NCBI RefSeq assembly: GCF_001547525.1
Contig: NZ_LNJP01000003.1
Span: 496,001-560,000 of the forward strand
Reading direction: 5' to 3'
Length of the DNA stretch: 64,000 nt
Origin: Burkholderia anthina
Lineage (GTDB): Bacteria; Pseudomonadota; Gammaproteobacteria; Burkholderiales; Burkholderiaceae
The notes beneath the pieces are model-generated. The model made no database searches, had not been told where the DNA came from, and saw only the letters and a list, made by a program, of their open reading frames with translations. The number at the start of each line of letters is the position of its first letter. Position 1 is the first letter of the stretch. This document shows positions 48,814-56,819 of the stretch, one piece after another. The translations under genes were made by a program, and so were the position numbers.

Positions 48814-49812
48814 ATGGCCGTTTTCACCGCTGTTTCCGACTCCGATCTCGCGCAATGGATGCGCCACTACGAACTGGGCGACGTGCTGGCGTTCCGCGGC
48901 ATTCCGTCCGGTATCGAAAACAGCAATTTCTTCCTGACGACGACGCGCGGCGAATACGTCCTCACGATCTTCGAAAAGCTCACGGCGCAGCAATTGCCGT
49001 TCTACCTCGACCTGATGCGCCATCTGGCCGCCCACGGCGTGCCCGTGCCGGACCCGGTCCCGCGTGACGACGGCGCGCTGTTCGGCGAGCTGCACGGCAA
49101 GCCGGCCACGATCGTCACGAAGCTCGACGGCGCGGCGGAACTCGCGCCCGGGGTCGAACACTGCATCGAGGTCGGGCAGATGCTCGCGCGCCTGCATCTC
49201 GCGGGGCGCGACTATCCGCGCAGCCAGCCGAACCTGCGCAGCCTGCCGTGGTGGCAGGAGAACGTGCCGGCCATCGTGCCGTTCATCACGGACGCGCAAC
49301 GCACGCTGCTCGAAGGCGAGCTCGCGCACCAGGCCGGCTTCTTCGCGTCGGACGACTATGCGGCGCTGCCGGCCGGCCCATGCCATTGCGACCTGTTCCG
49401 CGACAACGTGCTGTTCGCGCACGCGGCGCCCGGCACCGGCCACGACGTCCGGCTTGGCGGTTTCTTCGACTTCTATTTCGCGGGCTGCGACAAGTGGCTG
49501 TTCGACGTCGCGGTCACCGTCAACGACTGGTGCGTCGACCTCGCGACCGGCGCGCTCGACGCCGCGCGCGCCGATGCGCTGCTGCGCGCGTACCAGACGG
49601 TTCGGCCGTTCACGGCCGAGGAGCGCCGCCACTGGAGCGACATGCTGCGCGCCGGCGCGTACCGCTTCTGGGTGTCGCGCCTGTACGACTTCTACCTGCC
49701 GCGCGCGGCCGAGATGCTCAAGCCGCACGACCCCGGCCATTTCGAACGCATTCTGCGTGAGCGTATCGCGCATACGCCCGCGCTTCCCGAGATCCAAACC
49801 GCATGCAACTGA
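48814..49812 (+). CDS. thrB: Homoserine kinase, ThrB (aminoglycoside phosphotransferase fold)
   Basis: A 332-residue kinase that phosphorylates homoserine on the path to threonine. It belongs to the APH-fold type used by Pseudomonas and Burkholderia, not the GHMP type of E. coli. [20 protein letters not shown] is the N-lobe, [11 protein letters not shown] the catalytic loop with its Asp, and [18 protein letters not shown] the metal-binding region. Its end overlaps the next gene by 10 bp, which suggests coupling. Confidence 0.95.
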   Translation: MAVFTAVSDSDLAQWMRHYELGDVLAFRGIPSGIENSNFFLTTTRGEYVLTIFEKLTAQQLPFYLDLMRHLAAHGVPVPDPVPRDDGALFGELHGKPATIVTKLDGAAELAPGVEHCIEVGQMLARLHLAGRDYPRSQPNLRSLPWWQENVPAIVPFITDAQRTLLEGELAHQAGFFASDDYAALPAGPCHCDLFRDNVLFAHAAPGTGHDVRLGGFFDFYFAGCDKWLFDVAVTVNDWCVDLATGALDAARADALLRAYQTVRPFTAEERRHWSDMLRAGAYRFWVSRLYDFYLPRAAEMLKPHDPGHFERILRERIAHTPALPEIQTACN

Positions 49813-50612
49813 TCGAAGTGCCCGCCAAAACGGGCTATGTCTGGTTCCGTCAAGGCATCTGGCTGTTCCGCCGGAATCCGCTCGCGTTCATCACGCTGTT
49901 CTTCACGTACCTGCTCGCGATCACGCTGGTGTCGATGGTGCCCGTGATCGGCTCGGCGCTGCCGCTGGTGTTCATTCCCGGCATCGCGGTCGGCTTCATG
50001 GCCGCATGCCGCGACACGGTGGCCGGCAAGACCGTGATGCCAACGATCCTCGTGGACGGCTTTCGCTCGTACGGCACCGTCGCGACCCAGCGGCTGCTCG
50101 CGCTCGGCATGATCTACGTCGCGTCGATGGTGCTGGTGTTCGCCGCTTCGTCGTTCGTGGACGGTGGCGCGCTGTTCCACATGATGATGGACGCGGCCGA
50201 CGAAGCGAACACGACGCCCGAGACGCTCGCCGCGCAAGGCGCGCTCGGCGCGCTGTTCTTCGCGACGCTGCTCTATCTGCCGGTCGCGATGCTGTTCTGG
50301 TTCGCGCCGGTGCTGGTCGCATGGCATGACGTCCCGCCCGCGAAGGCGCTGTTCTTCAGCGTCGTCAGCTGCTGGCGCAATCGCGGCGCGTTCGTCGTGT
50401 ACGGCGTGCTGTGGTTCGCCGTCGCGCTCGGCACGTCGCTCGCGCTGTCGCTGCTGCTGCAAGCGCTGGGCGCGGGGGCGTATGCGCTGACGATCATGAT
50501 GCCGGTGACGATCATCATCGTCACGATGCTGTACTGCTCGTTCTACGCGACCTATCGCGGCTGCTTCGGTGTGCAGGAACCGGGCGCGACGACGACGATG
50601 TCGGGCCGCTGA
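49803..50612 (+). CDS. BPSS1780-family integral membrane protein
   Basis: A 269-residue protein with about six hydrophobic helices, starting [29 protein letters not shown], which is the pattern of the BPSS1780 family of beta-proteobacteria. No catalytic residues or transport signature can be recognised and no function is known. The 10-bp overlap with thrB shows it is co-translated with homoserine kinase; whether this has metabolic meaning is unclear. Confidence 0.85.
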   Translation: MQLIEVPAKTGYVWFRQGIWLFRRNPLAFITLFFTYLLAITLVSMVPVIGSALPLVFIPGIAVGFMAACRDTVAGKTVMPTILVDGFRSYGTVATQRLLALGMIYVASMVLVFAASSFVDGGALFHMMMDAADEANTTPETLAAQGALGALFFATLLYLPVAMLFWFAPVLVAWHDVPPAKALFFSVVSCWRNRGAFVVYGVLWFAVALGTSLALSLLLQALGAGAYALTIMMPVTIIIVTMLYCSFYATYRGCFGVQEPGATTTMSGR

Positions 50613-50737
50613 TCCTGCTTCCGGCCGGCGCATGTCGCCGGCCGCTCCGCTGTTCGGCCCCCGGTCGTCGCCGGCGCGCTTCTGATCTCCCCCTTTTTCC
50701 ATATCGACTGCCCGCCGGCCCCCTGTTCAGCCAAACC

Positions 50738-50767
50738 TTTTGCGCGCAAAATAATTCGTGTGCAAAT
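50738..50767 (+). promoter_or_regulatory. Candidate OhrR operator upstream of ohrR
   Basis: The perfect 14-bp palindrome TTTTGCGCGCAAAA (50738-50751) runs into AATAATTCGTGTGCAAAT (to 50767). The element AATAATTnGTGT recurs in front of ohr (51315-51326), and ATTTGCACAC occurs there on the opposite strand. A motif shared by the two genes of an ohrR-ohr pair is what a common OhrR site would look like. Confidence 0.5.
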
Positions 50768-50797
50768 CGTTCGCGCATCCGATGCGCTTCCCGAACC

Positions 50798-51250
50798 ATG
50801 GATCGCCTGCCCGCGCTGCCCCAGACACTCGACGAGCAACTCTGCTTCGCGCTTTATTCGACTTCGCACGCGATGACGAAGGCGTACAAGCCGCTGCTCG
50901 ACAAGCTGTCGCTGACCTATCCCCAATATCTCGCGATGCTCGTGCTGTGGGAGCGCGACGACATGGCCGTGAAGGACATCGCCGCGCGGCTCGACCTCGA
51001 TCCGGCCACGGTCACGCCGCTGCTCAAGCGGCTGGAGGCACTCGGCTACGTCGAGCGCGTGCGAAGCGCGACCGACGAACGCGTCGTCAACGTGCGGGTG
51101 ACGCCGGAAGGCCGTGCGCTGAAGGAGCGCGCGCGCTCGGTGCCCGCCGACCTCTTTTGCGCGATGCAACAGACACCCGAATTCCTGATCAGGCTGCGCG
51201 CCGATCTCCAGCAGTTGCGCGACGCTTTGTCGGCGGCCAACGAACGCTGA
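50798..51250 (+). CDS. ohrR: OhrR, MarR-family organic-peroxide sensor/repressor
   Basis: A 150-residue winged-helix repressor. The sensing Cys is in EQLCFALYS (Cys 16), and a second one in LFCAMQQTP (Cys 121) makes it a two-cysteine OhrR, in which oxidation forms a disulfide between subunits and releases DNA. The recognition helix region is MAVKDIAARLDLDPATVTPLLKRLEALGYVER. ATG 50798 was taken in preference to an in-frame extension through the upstream operator. It lies 154 bp before ohr on the same strand, and both share a sequence motif in their leaders. Confidence 0.93.
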   Translation: MDRLPALPQTLDEQLCFALYSTSHAMTKAYKPLLDKLSLTYPQYLAMLVLWERDDMAVKDIAARLDLDPATVTPLLKRLEALGYVERVRSATDERVVNVRVTPEGRALKERARSVPADLFCAMQQTPEFLIRLRADLQQLRDALSAANER

Positions 51251-51303
51251 CGCTCGAGCTCGGATCGACCGCCCGGCGTGCCGGGCTTTTTCTTCGAAAT
51301 TTA

Positions 51304-51326
51304 ATTTGCACACTAATAATTTGTGT
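51304..51326 (+). promoter_or_regulatory. Candidate OhrR operator upstream of ohr
   Basis: ACACTAATAATTTGTGT (51310-51326) is a near-perfect 17-bp inverted repeat (only the positions next to the half-sites and the centre differ). Directly before it, ATTTGCACAC repeats (on the opposite strand) the motif found in front of ohrR. It is located 79 bp before the ohr start, in a short AT-rich stretch suited to a promoter. Confidence 0.6.
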
Positions 51327-51404
51327 TCTATATTTGCTTCGTGGCCGGCGACACCCCGTCCGACCGGACCGCTTTCTCCCTCTCTTCCCGACAGGAGCAG
51401 CACG

Positions 51405-51824
51405 ATGAACATTCTGTACAAGACCAGCGCCACGAGCACGGGCGGCCGCGACGGCCGCGCGGTTTCCGCCGACCACAAGCTGGAAGTGAAGCTGGCCGCG
51501 CCGCGCGAACTCGGCGGCACGGGTGCGGAAGGCACGAATCCGGAGCAGCTGTTTGCCGCAGGTTACTCGGCCTGTTTCCTGAGCGCGATGAAATTCGTCG
51601 CGGGCCAGAACAAGCAGACGCTGCCGGCCGACACGCAAGTCACGGCGGAGGTGGGCATCGGCCCGAACGACGCAGGCGGCTTCGGGCTCGACATCGAGCT
51701 GCGCGTGTCGCTGCCGGGGCTCGACAAGGCCGACGCGCAGGCGCTGGTCGACAAGGCGCACCACGTGTGCCCGTATTCGAACGCCACGCGCAACAACGTG
51801 CCGGTGCGGCTGACGCTCGTCTGA
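51405..51824 (+). CDS. ohr: Organic hydroperoxide reductase Ohr (OsmC family)
   Basis: A 139-residue thiol peroxidase that reduces fatty-acid and other organic hydroperoxides, taking electrons from lipoylated proteins. The two reactive cysteines are in GYSACFLSA and HHVCPYSNATRNN. The start MNILYKTSATSTGGRDGRA is the normal Ohr N-terminus and follows CAGGAG. It is placed directly after its repressor gene. Confidence 0.96.
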   Translation: MNILYKTSATSTGGRDGRAVSADHKLEVKLAAPRELGGTGAEGTNPEQLFAAGYSACFLSAMKFVAGQNKQTLPADTQVTAEVGIGPNDAGGFGLDIELRVSLPGLDKADAQALVDKAHHVCPYSNATRNNVPVRLTLV

Positions 51825-51849
51825 CGGCCGCAGGTTCCGGCAGGATGCA

Positions 51850-51888
51850 AAAAGGGCGCGTGCGGCATCGTGCCGCACGCGCCCTTTT
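51850..51888. terminator. Long hairpin terminator between ohr and the DUF3563 gene
   Basis: AAAAGGGCGCGTGCGGCA (51850-51867) and its exact complement (51871-51888) form an 18-bp stem with a TCG loop. A and T runs at both feet let it end both convergent transcripts. Confidence 0.9.
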
Positions 51889-51934
51889 GCGCGATTCGTC
51901 GAACTGGCGGGCCGGCAAGGCCCGCGTGCGCTGC

Positions 51935-52111
51935 TTAGCGCGCGCCGATCGAATACGGGCGGTTCATTGCCGCGTCGCGATCGATCTTGCGCATGCGGAA
52001 TTCGAGATCGTAGATGTCGGTGGCTTCGGCCAGGTACGCGTCGGCGCGCTCTTTCGCGGCCTTTTCGGCGTTCTTGGTCAGCATCAGGAAGAGGTGGCTC
52101 AGCAGGTACAT
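51935..52111 (-). CDS. Small DUF3563 protein
   Basis: A 58-residue protein: MYLLSHLFLMLTKNAEKAAK at the start, then ERADAYLAEATDIYDLEFRM. The AYLAxATDxYDLExRMR pattern is diagnostic of DUF3563, a family of short beta-proteobacterial proteins with no known function. A hydrophobic N-terminal helix is followed by a charged amphipathic helix. The start is ATG 52111 and the stop TAA at 51935-51937. Its promoter is bracketed by a 13-bp inverted repeat at 52141-52174, so expression is probably controlled by a DNA-binding protein. Confidence 0.88.
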   Translation of the reverse strand: MYLLSHLFLMLTKNAEKAAKERADAYLAEATDIYDLEFRMRKIDRDAAMNRPYSIGAR

Positions 52112-52140
52112 GGTCGATCTCGCTGTTCAAAGGTTCTGGA

Positions 52141-52174
52141 CTAGGGTTTTCCCGAATTATAGGGAAAACCCTAG
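52141..52174 (-). promoter_or_regulatory. Promoter of the DUF3563 gene inside a 13-bp inverted repeat
   Basis: CTAGGGTTTTCCC (52141-52153) and GGGAAAACCCTAG (52162-52174) are perfect complements around GAATTATA. On the minus strand the loop reads TATAATTC, providing a perfect TATAAT -10; TGGTCA stands 17 bp upstream as a moderate -35. The repeat is therefore centred on the -10. No U-tract follows it, so it is an operator rather than a terminator of the upstream esterase gene. Confidence 0.65.
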
Positions 52175-52191
52175 GCTTTGACCAGCATCGA

Positions 52192-53298
52192 TCAGACGGT
52201 GCGTCGTTCCGTCGCCACAGTGCGGCGATAGATTTCGAAAAAGGACCAGATCATCGCGCTTGCGTCGGGGCCGACCGCCGCGTGAAACGGCACGGCTTCG
52301 TCGCCGCCGGCCCACGCGTGGGCGAGCCCTTTCACGTGACACAGCCGCACGACCGGCTCGCCGTCGCGACACACATCGGTGATCTGCACGCCCGTTTCGC
52401 GCGTCTCGACGCGCTCGCCGCCGCGCAGCGCACCGCGGCTGTCGGCAAGCCCGTTCAGGCGCATGAACTGCACGGTCAGTTGATCGGCATTCTTCGGCGC
52501 GACGACATGATCGCCGTCGCCCTGGACGATCAGCACGGGCATGCCCGGATACGCACCGGTATCGACCAGCGCATCGACCGCCGCGGCCGGGTTCTGGCGC
52601 AGGCCGCGCCGCATCACGTCCATCGCGGTAATGCCGGAGTTCGCCTCGCCGAGCGCGGGGCCCGAGTGCAACGCGATCGCCGCGAAGCGCTCCGGATGGT
52701 GCAGTGCAAGAAGCGACGCGAGCCCCGCGCCGGCCGACAGCCCGGCGACGTAGACGCGCGACGCGTCGAAACCGTGCTCGTCGACCAACGCGTCGACCAG
52801 CGACGCCACCGTGTCCGCCTCGCCGCGCCCCGCGCGGTCGGTGTCTTCATACCAGTGCCAGCAGCCGTGCGCGTGCGCGCGCAGCGACTGTTCCGGATAC
52901 AGCACCGCGAAGCCGTGCTTGTCGGCCAGCAGGTTCATCCGCGTGCCCTGCGCGAATTCATCCGCCGACTGCTGACATCCGTGCAGCATCACGACGAGCG
53001 GCATCGCGCCGCGCCGCCGGCCGGGGGGTACGTAGAGCCCGTACGCGAGGTTCTGGACCAGCCGCCCGAGCGCGGGCGTCATCGGATGTTCGCCGCGTGT
53101 CCACTCGCCCGCCGCCCACGCGGCCGCGCGCGGCCGTACGCGCGATTCGCGTGGCGGGGACAGATCGGACACGGCGGGAGAGGCGGCCTCGAGTGCGTCG
53201 CGTGCGATGCGTTGCGCATCGCGCGCGCCGCGCTTGGCGGCCGGAGACAGCATGCGTTTCATGCCGCCCAGCCATACCTTGGTCAGACTTTTGGTCAT
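52192..53298 (-). CDS. PHB-depolymerase-family esterase (extracellular catalytic domain type 1)
   Basis: A 368-residue alpha/beta hydrolase. After an N-terminal stretch of about 85 residues without a clear signal peptide, the core has the oxyanion motif LVVMLHGCQQSADEFA, the lipase box GLSAGAGL (nucleophilic Ser), the Asp in IVQGDGDHVV and the His in GLAHAWAGG. The family includes secreted poly(3-hydroxybutyrate) depolymerases and feruloyl-type esterases; the missing signal leaves location uncertain. The in-frame ATG at codon 13 (MKRMLSP) is an alternative start. Confidence 0.88.
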   Translation of the reverse strand: MTKSLTKVWLGGMKRMLSPAAKRGARDAQRIARDALEAASPAVSDLSPPRESRVRPRAAAWAAGEWTRGEHPMTPALGRLVQNLAYGLYVPPGRRRGAMPLVVMLHGCQQSADEFAQGTRMNLLADKHGFAVLYPEQSLRAHAHGCWHWYEDTDRAGRGEADTVASLVDALVDEHGFDASRVYVAGLSAGAGLASLLALHHPERFAAIALHSGPALGEANSGITAMDVMRRGLRQNPAAAVDALVDTGAYPGMPVLIVQGDGDHVVAPKNADQLTVQFMRLNGLADSRGALRGGERVETRETGVQITDVCRDGEPVVRLCHVKGLAHAWAGGDEAVPFHAAVGPDASAMIWSFFEIYRRTVATERRTV

Positions 53299-53557
53299 CG
53301 ATCGGGCTCGCAGTCAGGAAAAATAGGGGCGCCATGAAAGCGCCGCAATGGGTGCACCGTTCAACTTTGTGCAATGCACCATAACATTGTTTCTGGGATT
53401 TTTCCTGCGCGCCGATAGTTCCCGGCGGCGCAAAAAACGGGCCTCATGCGGACGCGGCGCTATACTGGGGTTTCGCCGCTTGTATCCGTTGTAGTCGTTC
53501 TGCCCGGCTCGCGCGTTGATTTAAGCATTCTCCCCGCCCTCGTTCGTCCCCTTCCCG

Positions 53558-54256
53558 ATGTTCGACCTGCCCTCTCATCTGTGGATCATGATCACCGCGT
53601 TCGGCGGCGCCGGCCTGACCTTGCCGCTCGCGATCACGATTGCCGTGTGGCTCGCGCTCGGCTATTCGTGGCAACGCGCGGCCGCATGGCTCGGCGTGCT
53701 CGCGGCCGCGATCGGCGTGGTGGCGCTCACGAAGATCGCGTTCCTCGGCTGGGGCATCGGCATCCGCGCGTGGGATTTCACCGGGTTCAGCGGCCATGCG
53801 ATGCTGTCGACGTCGGTGTATCCGGTCGCGATTTTCCTCGCGCTGATCCGCGCGCGCACGCCGCTGCGGATCGCCGGCATCGCGCTCGGGCTGGCGGCCG
53901 GCATCGCGGTCGGCGTGTCGCGCGTCGCGCTCGACGCGCATTCGCCGTCCGAATCGATCACCGGCTGCATCGTCGGCGCGCTCGCCGCGCTCACGTTCAT
54001 CGCCGGCTCGTGGCGCGCGGTGCCGCACCGCTGGTCGGTGCCCGCGGTCGTCGCGAGCCTCGCGCTCGTCACCGTGGCGCTGCACGGCATCACGGTGCCG
54101 TCACACCGCTGGGTCACCAAGGTCGCGCTGGAACTGTCGGGGCACGAGCGCCCGTTCGTCCGCGCGCGCTGGAAGGCCAACCCGAACTACCATCCCGCGT
54201 CGCAGCCGTCGTCGCTGCAGCGCACCGAATCGGCGCCGCATACGCTTCACGCGTGA
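53558..54256 (+). CDS. PAP2-family membrane phosphatase with altered motif
   Basis: A 232-residue integral membrane protein with about six helices. Of the three acid-phosphatase motifs, SGH (78-80) is clear, and the third reads SRVALDAHSPSE: Ser 121, Arg 122 and His 128 are present, but the terminal Asp is replaced by Glu 132. The first motif (Lys-x6-Arg-Pro) is poorly matched (KIAFLGWGIGIR). It may still hydrolyse lipid or undecaprenyl phosphates, with reduced or changed activity. No operon partner is seen. Confidence 0.85.
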   Translation: MFDLPSHLWIMITAFGGAGLTLPLAITIAVWLALGYSWQRAAAWLGVLAAAIGVVALTKIAFLGWGIGIRAWDFTGFSGHAMLSTSVYPVAIFLALIRARTPLRIAGIALGLAAGIAVGVSRVALDAHSPSESITGCIVGALAALTFIAGSWRAVPHRWSVPAVVASLALVTVALHGITVPSHRWVTKVALELSGHERPFVRARWKANPNYHPASQPSSLQRTESAPHTLHA

Positions 54257-54325
54257 CCGGCTGCCGGGCCGCTCCTTTTCACGTCCGACCATTTATGCGC
54301 ACCGCCGCATGAGCAGTATGCCGAG

Positions 54326-54349
54326 CGTTATAACCCGCCCTATATTACG
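54326..54349 (+). promoter_or_regulatory. ModE-like operator upstream of modA
   Basis: CGTTATAA (54326-54333) and TATATTACG (54341-54349), separated by seven bases, match the ModE pattern of CGnTATA-like and TATAnnACG-like half-sites about a helical turn apart. It lies 34 bp before the modA start. ModE bound to molybdate would repress transport genes when molybdate is sufficient, and modE is encoded at the end of this locus. Confidence 0.65.
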
Positions 54350-54382
54350 ATTACGGTTTCCTCCCGTTCAAAACGAATCGCC

Positions 54383-55177
54383 ATGCGCTCAACCGTCCGT
54401 CCGCTTCGCCGCACCCTGCTTCGCCTGCTGCCGCTGGCCGCGCTTGCCGCCGGGTTCGCGTTCAGCGCGCCCGCTTGGGCCGCCGACGAACTGGTCGTGT
54501 CGGCCGCCGCCAGCCTGACGAACGCGTTCAAGGCCGTCGGCGACGCGTACGAGAAGCAGCATCCAGGCACCAGGGTGCTGCTCAACTTCGGCGCATCGGA
54601 CGTGCTGATGCAGCAGATCGCCAAGGGCGCGCCGGCCGACGTGTTCGCATCGGCCGACCAGAAGGCGATGGATCGCGCGGTGAACGAAAAGGTGATCGCG
54701 CCCGGCACACGCCGCGATTTCGCGGCGAACTCGCTGGTGCTGATCGTGCCGGCCGACAGCCACGCGGCCGCGCCGACATCGCTGAACGACCTGGCCGCGC
54801 CCGGCGTGAAACGCATCGCATACGGCGACCCGGCGTCGGTGCCGGTCGGCCGCTACACCGAGGGCGCGCTGCGCGCGGCCGGCGTGTGGGAGGCGGTCAG
54901 CGCGAAAGGCGTGCTGGCCGCCAACGTGCGCCAGAGCCTCGACTACGTCGCGCGCGGCGAGGTCGACGCGGGCTTCGTGTTCGGTACCGACGCCGCGATC
55001 ATGCCGGGCCGCGTGAAAGTCGCGCTGACGGTGCCGACCCGGACGGCCATCACCTACCCGATCGCGGTGGTCAAGGACAGCCGCCACGCCGCGCAGGCGC
55101 AGTCGTTCATCGATTTCGTCGCGTCGCCGCAGGGCCAGGCCGTGCTGTCGACGTTCGGCTTCAAGCCCGCCCGGTGA
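54383..55177 (+). CDS. modA: Molybdate-binding periplasmic protein ModA
   Basis: A 264-residue substrate-binding protein. The signal peptide is cut near APAWAADE (residue about 34). The oxyanion site is formed by VSAAASLTNAF, FGASDVLMQQI, YGDPASVPVGRYTEGAL and DAGFVFGTDA. It captures molybdate (and tungstate) for the ModBC transporter that follows, 10 bp away. The start ATG 54383 has no strong ribosome site. Probably repressed by ModE through 54326-54349. Confidence 0.95.
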   Translation: MRSTVRPLRRTLLRLLPLAALAAGFAFSAPAWAADELVVSAAASLTNAFKAVGDAYEKQHPGTRVLLNFGASDVLMQQIAKGAPADVFASADQKAMDRAVNEKVIAPGTRRDFAANSLVLIVPADSHAAAPTSLNDLAAPGVKRIAYGDPASVPVGRYTEGALRAAGVWEAVSAKGVLAANVRQSLDYVARGEVDAGFVFGTDAAIMPGRVKVALTVPTRTAITYPIAVVKDSRHAAQAQSFIDFVASPQGQAVLSTFGFKPAR

Positions 55178-55187
55178 GCGACTCGCG

Positions 55188-55865
55188 ATGCAAGACGCCT
55201 GGGTCCCGCTACTGCTGTCGCTGAAGGTTGCCGGCTGGGCGACCGCGCTCGACGTCGTGCTCGGCGTCGCGGCCGCGTTCGTGCTCGCGCGCTGGCGCTC
55301 GCCGCTGCGCGACGTCGTCGATGCCGTGCTGACGCTGCCGCTCGTGCTGCCGCCGACGGTGCTCGGCTATTACCTGCTCGTGCTGCTCGGCCGGCGCGGC
55401 GTATTCGGCGCGTGGCTCGACACGTTCGGCATCGAGCTGGTGTTTACGTGGCAAGGCGCGGTGATCGCGTCGATGGTCGTCGCGTTTCCGCTGATCCTGA
55501 AATCGGCGCGCGCGGCGTTCGAAGGCGTCGATCCGCATCTCGAGCGCGCCGCGCGCACGCTCGGGCTCGGCGAAGTGGCGGTGTTCTTCCGCGTGACGCT
55601 GCCGCTCGCCACGCGCGGGATTCTCGCGGGGGCGCTGCTCGCGTTCGCGCGCGCGCTCGGCGAATTCGGCGCGACGCTCATGATCGCCGGCAACCTGCCC
55701 GGCCGCACGCAGACGCTGTCGGTCGCGATCTACGCGGCCGTGCAGGCCGGCGACGACAACACGGCCAATTTCCTCGTGCTGGTGACGTCGATCACCTGCG
55801 TGCTGGTGCTGCTCGCGACCGGCTGGCTCGTACCGTCGCGCGCACGGCGGAGCCAACCGACATGA
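55188..55865 (+). CDS. modB: Molybdate ABC transporter permease ModB
   Basis: A 225-residue inner-membrane permease with about six helices, starting MQDAWVPLLLSLKVAGWATAL. The EAA loop that contacts ModC is ERAARTLGLGEVAVFFRVTLPLA, followed by RALGEFGATLMIAGN. Its stop codon overlaps the start of a 23-codon frame that runs into modC. Confidence 0.95.
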   Translation: MQDAWVPLLLSLKVAGWATALDVVLGVAAAFVLARWRSPLRDVVDAVLTLPLVLPPTVLGYYLLVLLGRRGVFGAWLDTFGIELVFTWQGAVIASMVVAFPLILKSARAAFEGVDPHLERAARTLGLGEVAVFFRVTLPLATRGILAGALLAFARALGEFGATLMIAGNLPGRTQTLSVAIYAAVQAGDDNTANFLVLVTSITCVLVLLATGWLVPSRARRSQPT

Positions 55866-55933
55866 AGCGCGTGCCCTGTCCGCATCGCCGGCGCCGCCCG
55901 GCAGCTGGCCCGCTTCGGCGGAGGCCCACATGA
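55862..55933 (+). CDS. Possible 23-aa coupling ORF between modB and modC
   Basis: ATG 55862 overlaps the modB stop (ATGA) and this frame's own stop TGA (55931-55933) overlaps the modC ATG at 55930 in the same way. The product (MKRVPCPHRRRRPAAGPLRR and three more residues) is short and basic, with no domain. The double overlap fills the 64-bp modB-modC gap exactly and could let ribosomes re-initiate from modB through to modC. No ribosome site of its own is needed in that case. It may be fortuitous. Confidence 0.35.
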   Translation: MKRVPCPHRRRRPAAGPLRRRPT

Positions 55934-56631
55934 GCCTCGTCGTCGACATCCGCAAGACCTACGCGAACGCCGAGCGCCGCTTCGCGCTCGATGTGTCGTT
56001 CACGGCGACGACGCAGCGCGTCGTGCTGTTCGGGCCGTCCGGCGCGGGCAAGAGCATGACGCTGCAGGCGATCGCCGGGCTGCTGACGCCCGACGCAGGC
56101 ACGATCACGCTGAACGGCGAGCCGCTGTTCGACGCCGCGCGCCGCATCGACGTGCCGACCCGCGAACGCCGTGTCGCGTACCTGTTCCAGGACTACGCGC
56201 TGTTTCCGCATCTGAACGTGCGGCAGAACATCGCGTTCGGGCTCACGTCCGGGCTGCGCAACCCGCGCGCGAGGACGGTGCCGCCGGAAGTCGCGTACTG
56301 GCTGCGCGCGTTCGACCTCGAATCGCTCGCGGGGCAATATCCGTCGCAGCTATCGGGCGGGCAGAAGCAGCGCGTCGCGCTCGCGCGCGCGCTGGTCGCG
56401 CAGCCGCGCATCCTGCTGCTCGACGAACCGTTCGCGGCGCTCGACGGCGCGATGCGCCAGCGCATGCGTCACGAGCTCGCCGAACTGCAGGCGCGGCTCG
56501 ACATCCCGATGGTGCTGATCTCGCACGACCCCGACGACGTCGCCGCGTTCGGCGACCAGGTCGTGCAGTTGAGCGAAGGACGCGTACAGGCGAGTTCGCC
56601 GCACGCGGAGTGGCCGACGCGCGTCTCGTGA
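55930..56631 (+). CDS. modC: Molybdate ABC transporter ATPase ModC, without MOP domain
   Basis: A 233-residue ATPase that powers the ModB permease. Walker A is GPSGAGKSMT, the Q loop AYLFQDYALFPHL, the signature LSGGQKQRVALARAL, Walker B ILLLDEPFAALD and the switch His in ISHDPDD. E. coli ModC has about 350 residues with a C-terminal molybdate-binding MOP domain; that domain is missing here, and none of the following frames supplies it. GGAGG lies just before ATG 55930. Direct inhibition by molybdate is thus not expected. Confidence 0.93.
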   Translation: MSLVVDIRKTYANAERRFALDVSFTATTQRVVLFGPSGAGKSMTLQAIAGLLTPDAGTITLNGEPLFDAARRIDVPTRERRVAYLFQDYALFPHLNVRQNIAFGLTSGLRNPRARTVPPEVAYWLRAFDLESLAGQYPSQLSGGQKQRVALARALVAQPRILLLDEPFAALDGAMRQRMRHELAELQARLDIPMVLISHDPDDVAAFGDQVVQLSEGRVQASSPHAEWPTRVS

Positions 56632-56819
56632 GCACGCGGCCGTGGCCGTGATCGTGGCGTTTGCCGCCACGTTGGAGCCCGGGAGAAGCCGCGTCGCGAC
56701 ACATGCCGATAGCGGAAAACGAAGCCGGTGCAATGCGCACGCGGGCGGCAGCGGCTTCGCCCCGTCCCTCGCACGACGGGCGCCGGCAAGCGAGTGCCGC
56801 GCTCGCGCTGCCCGCCGGG

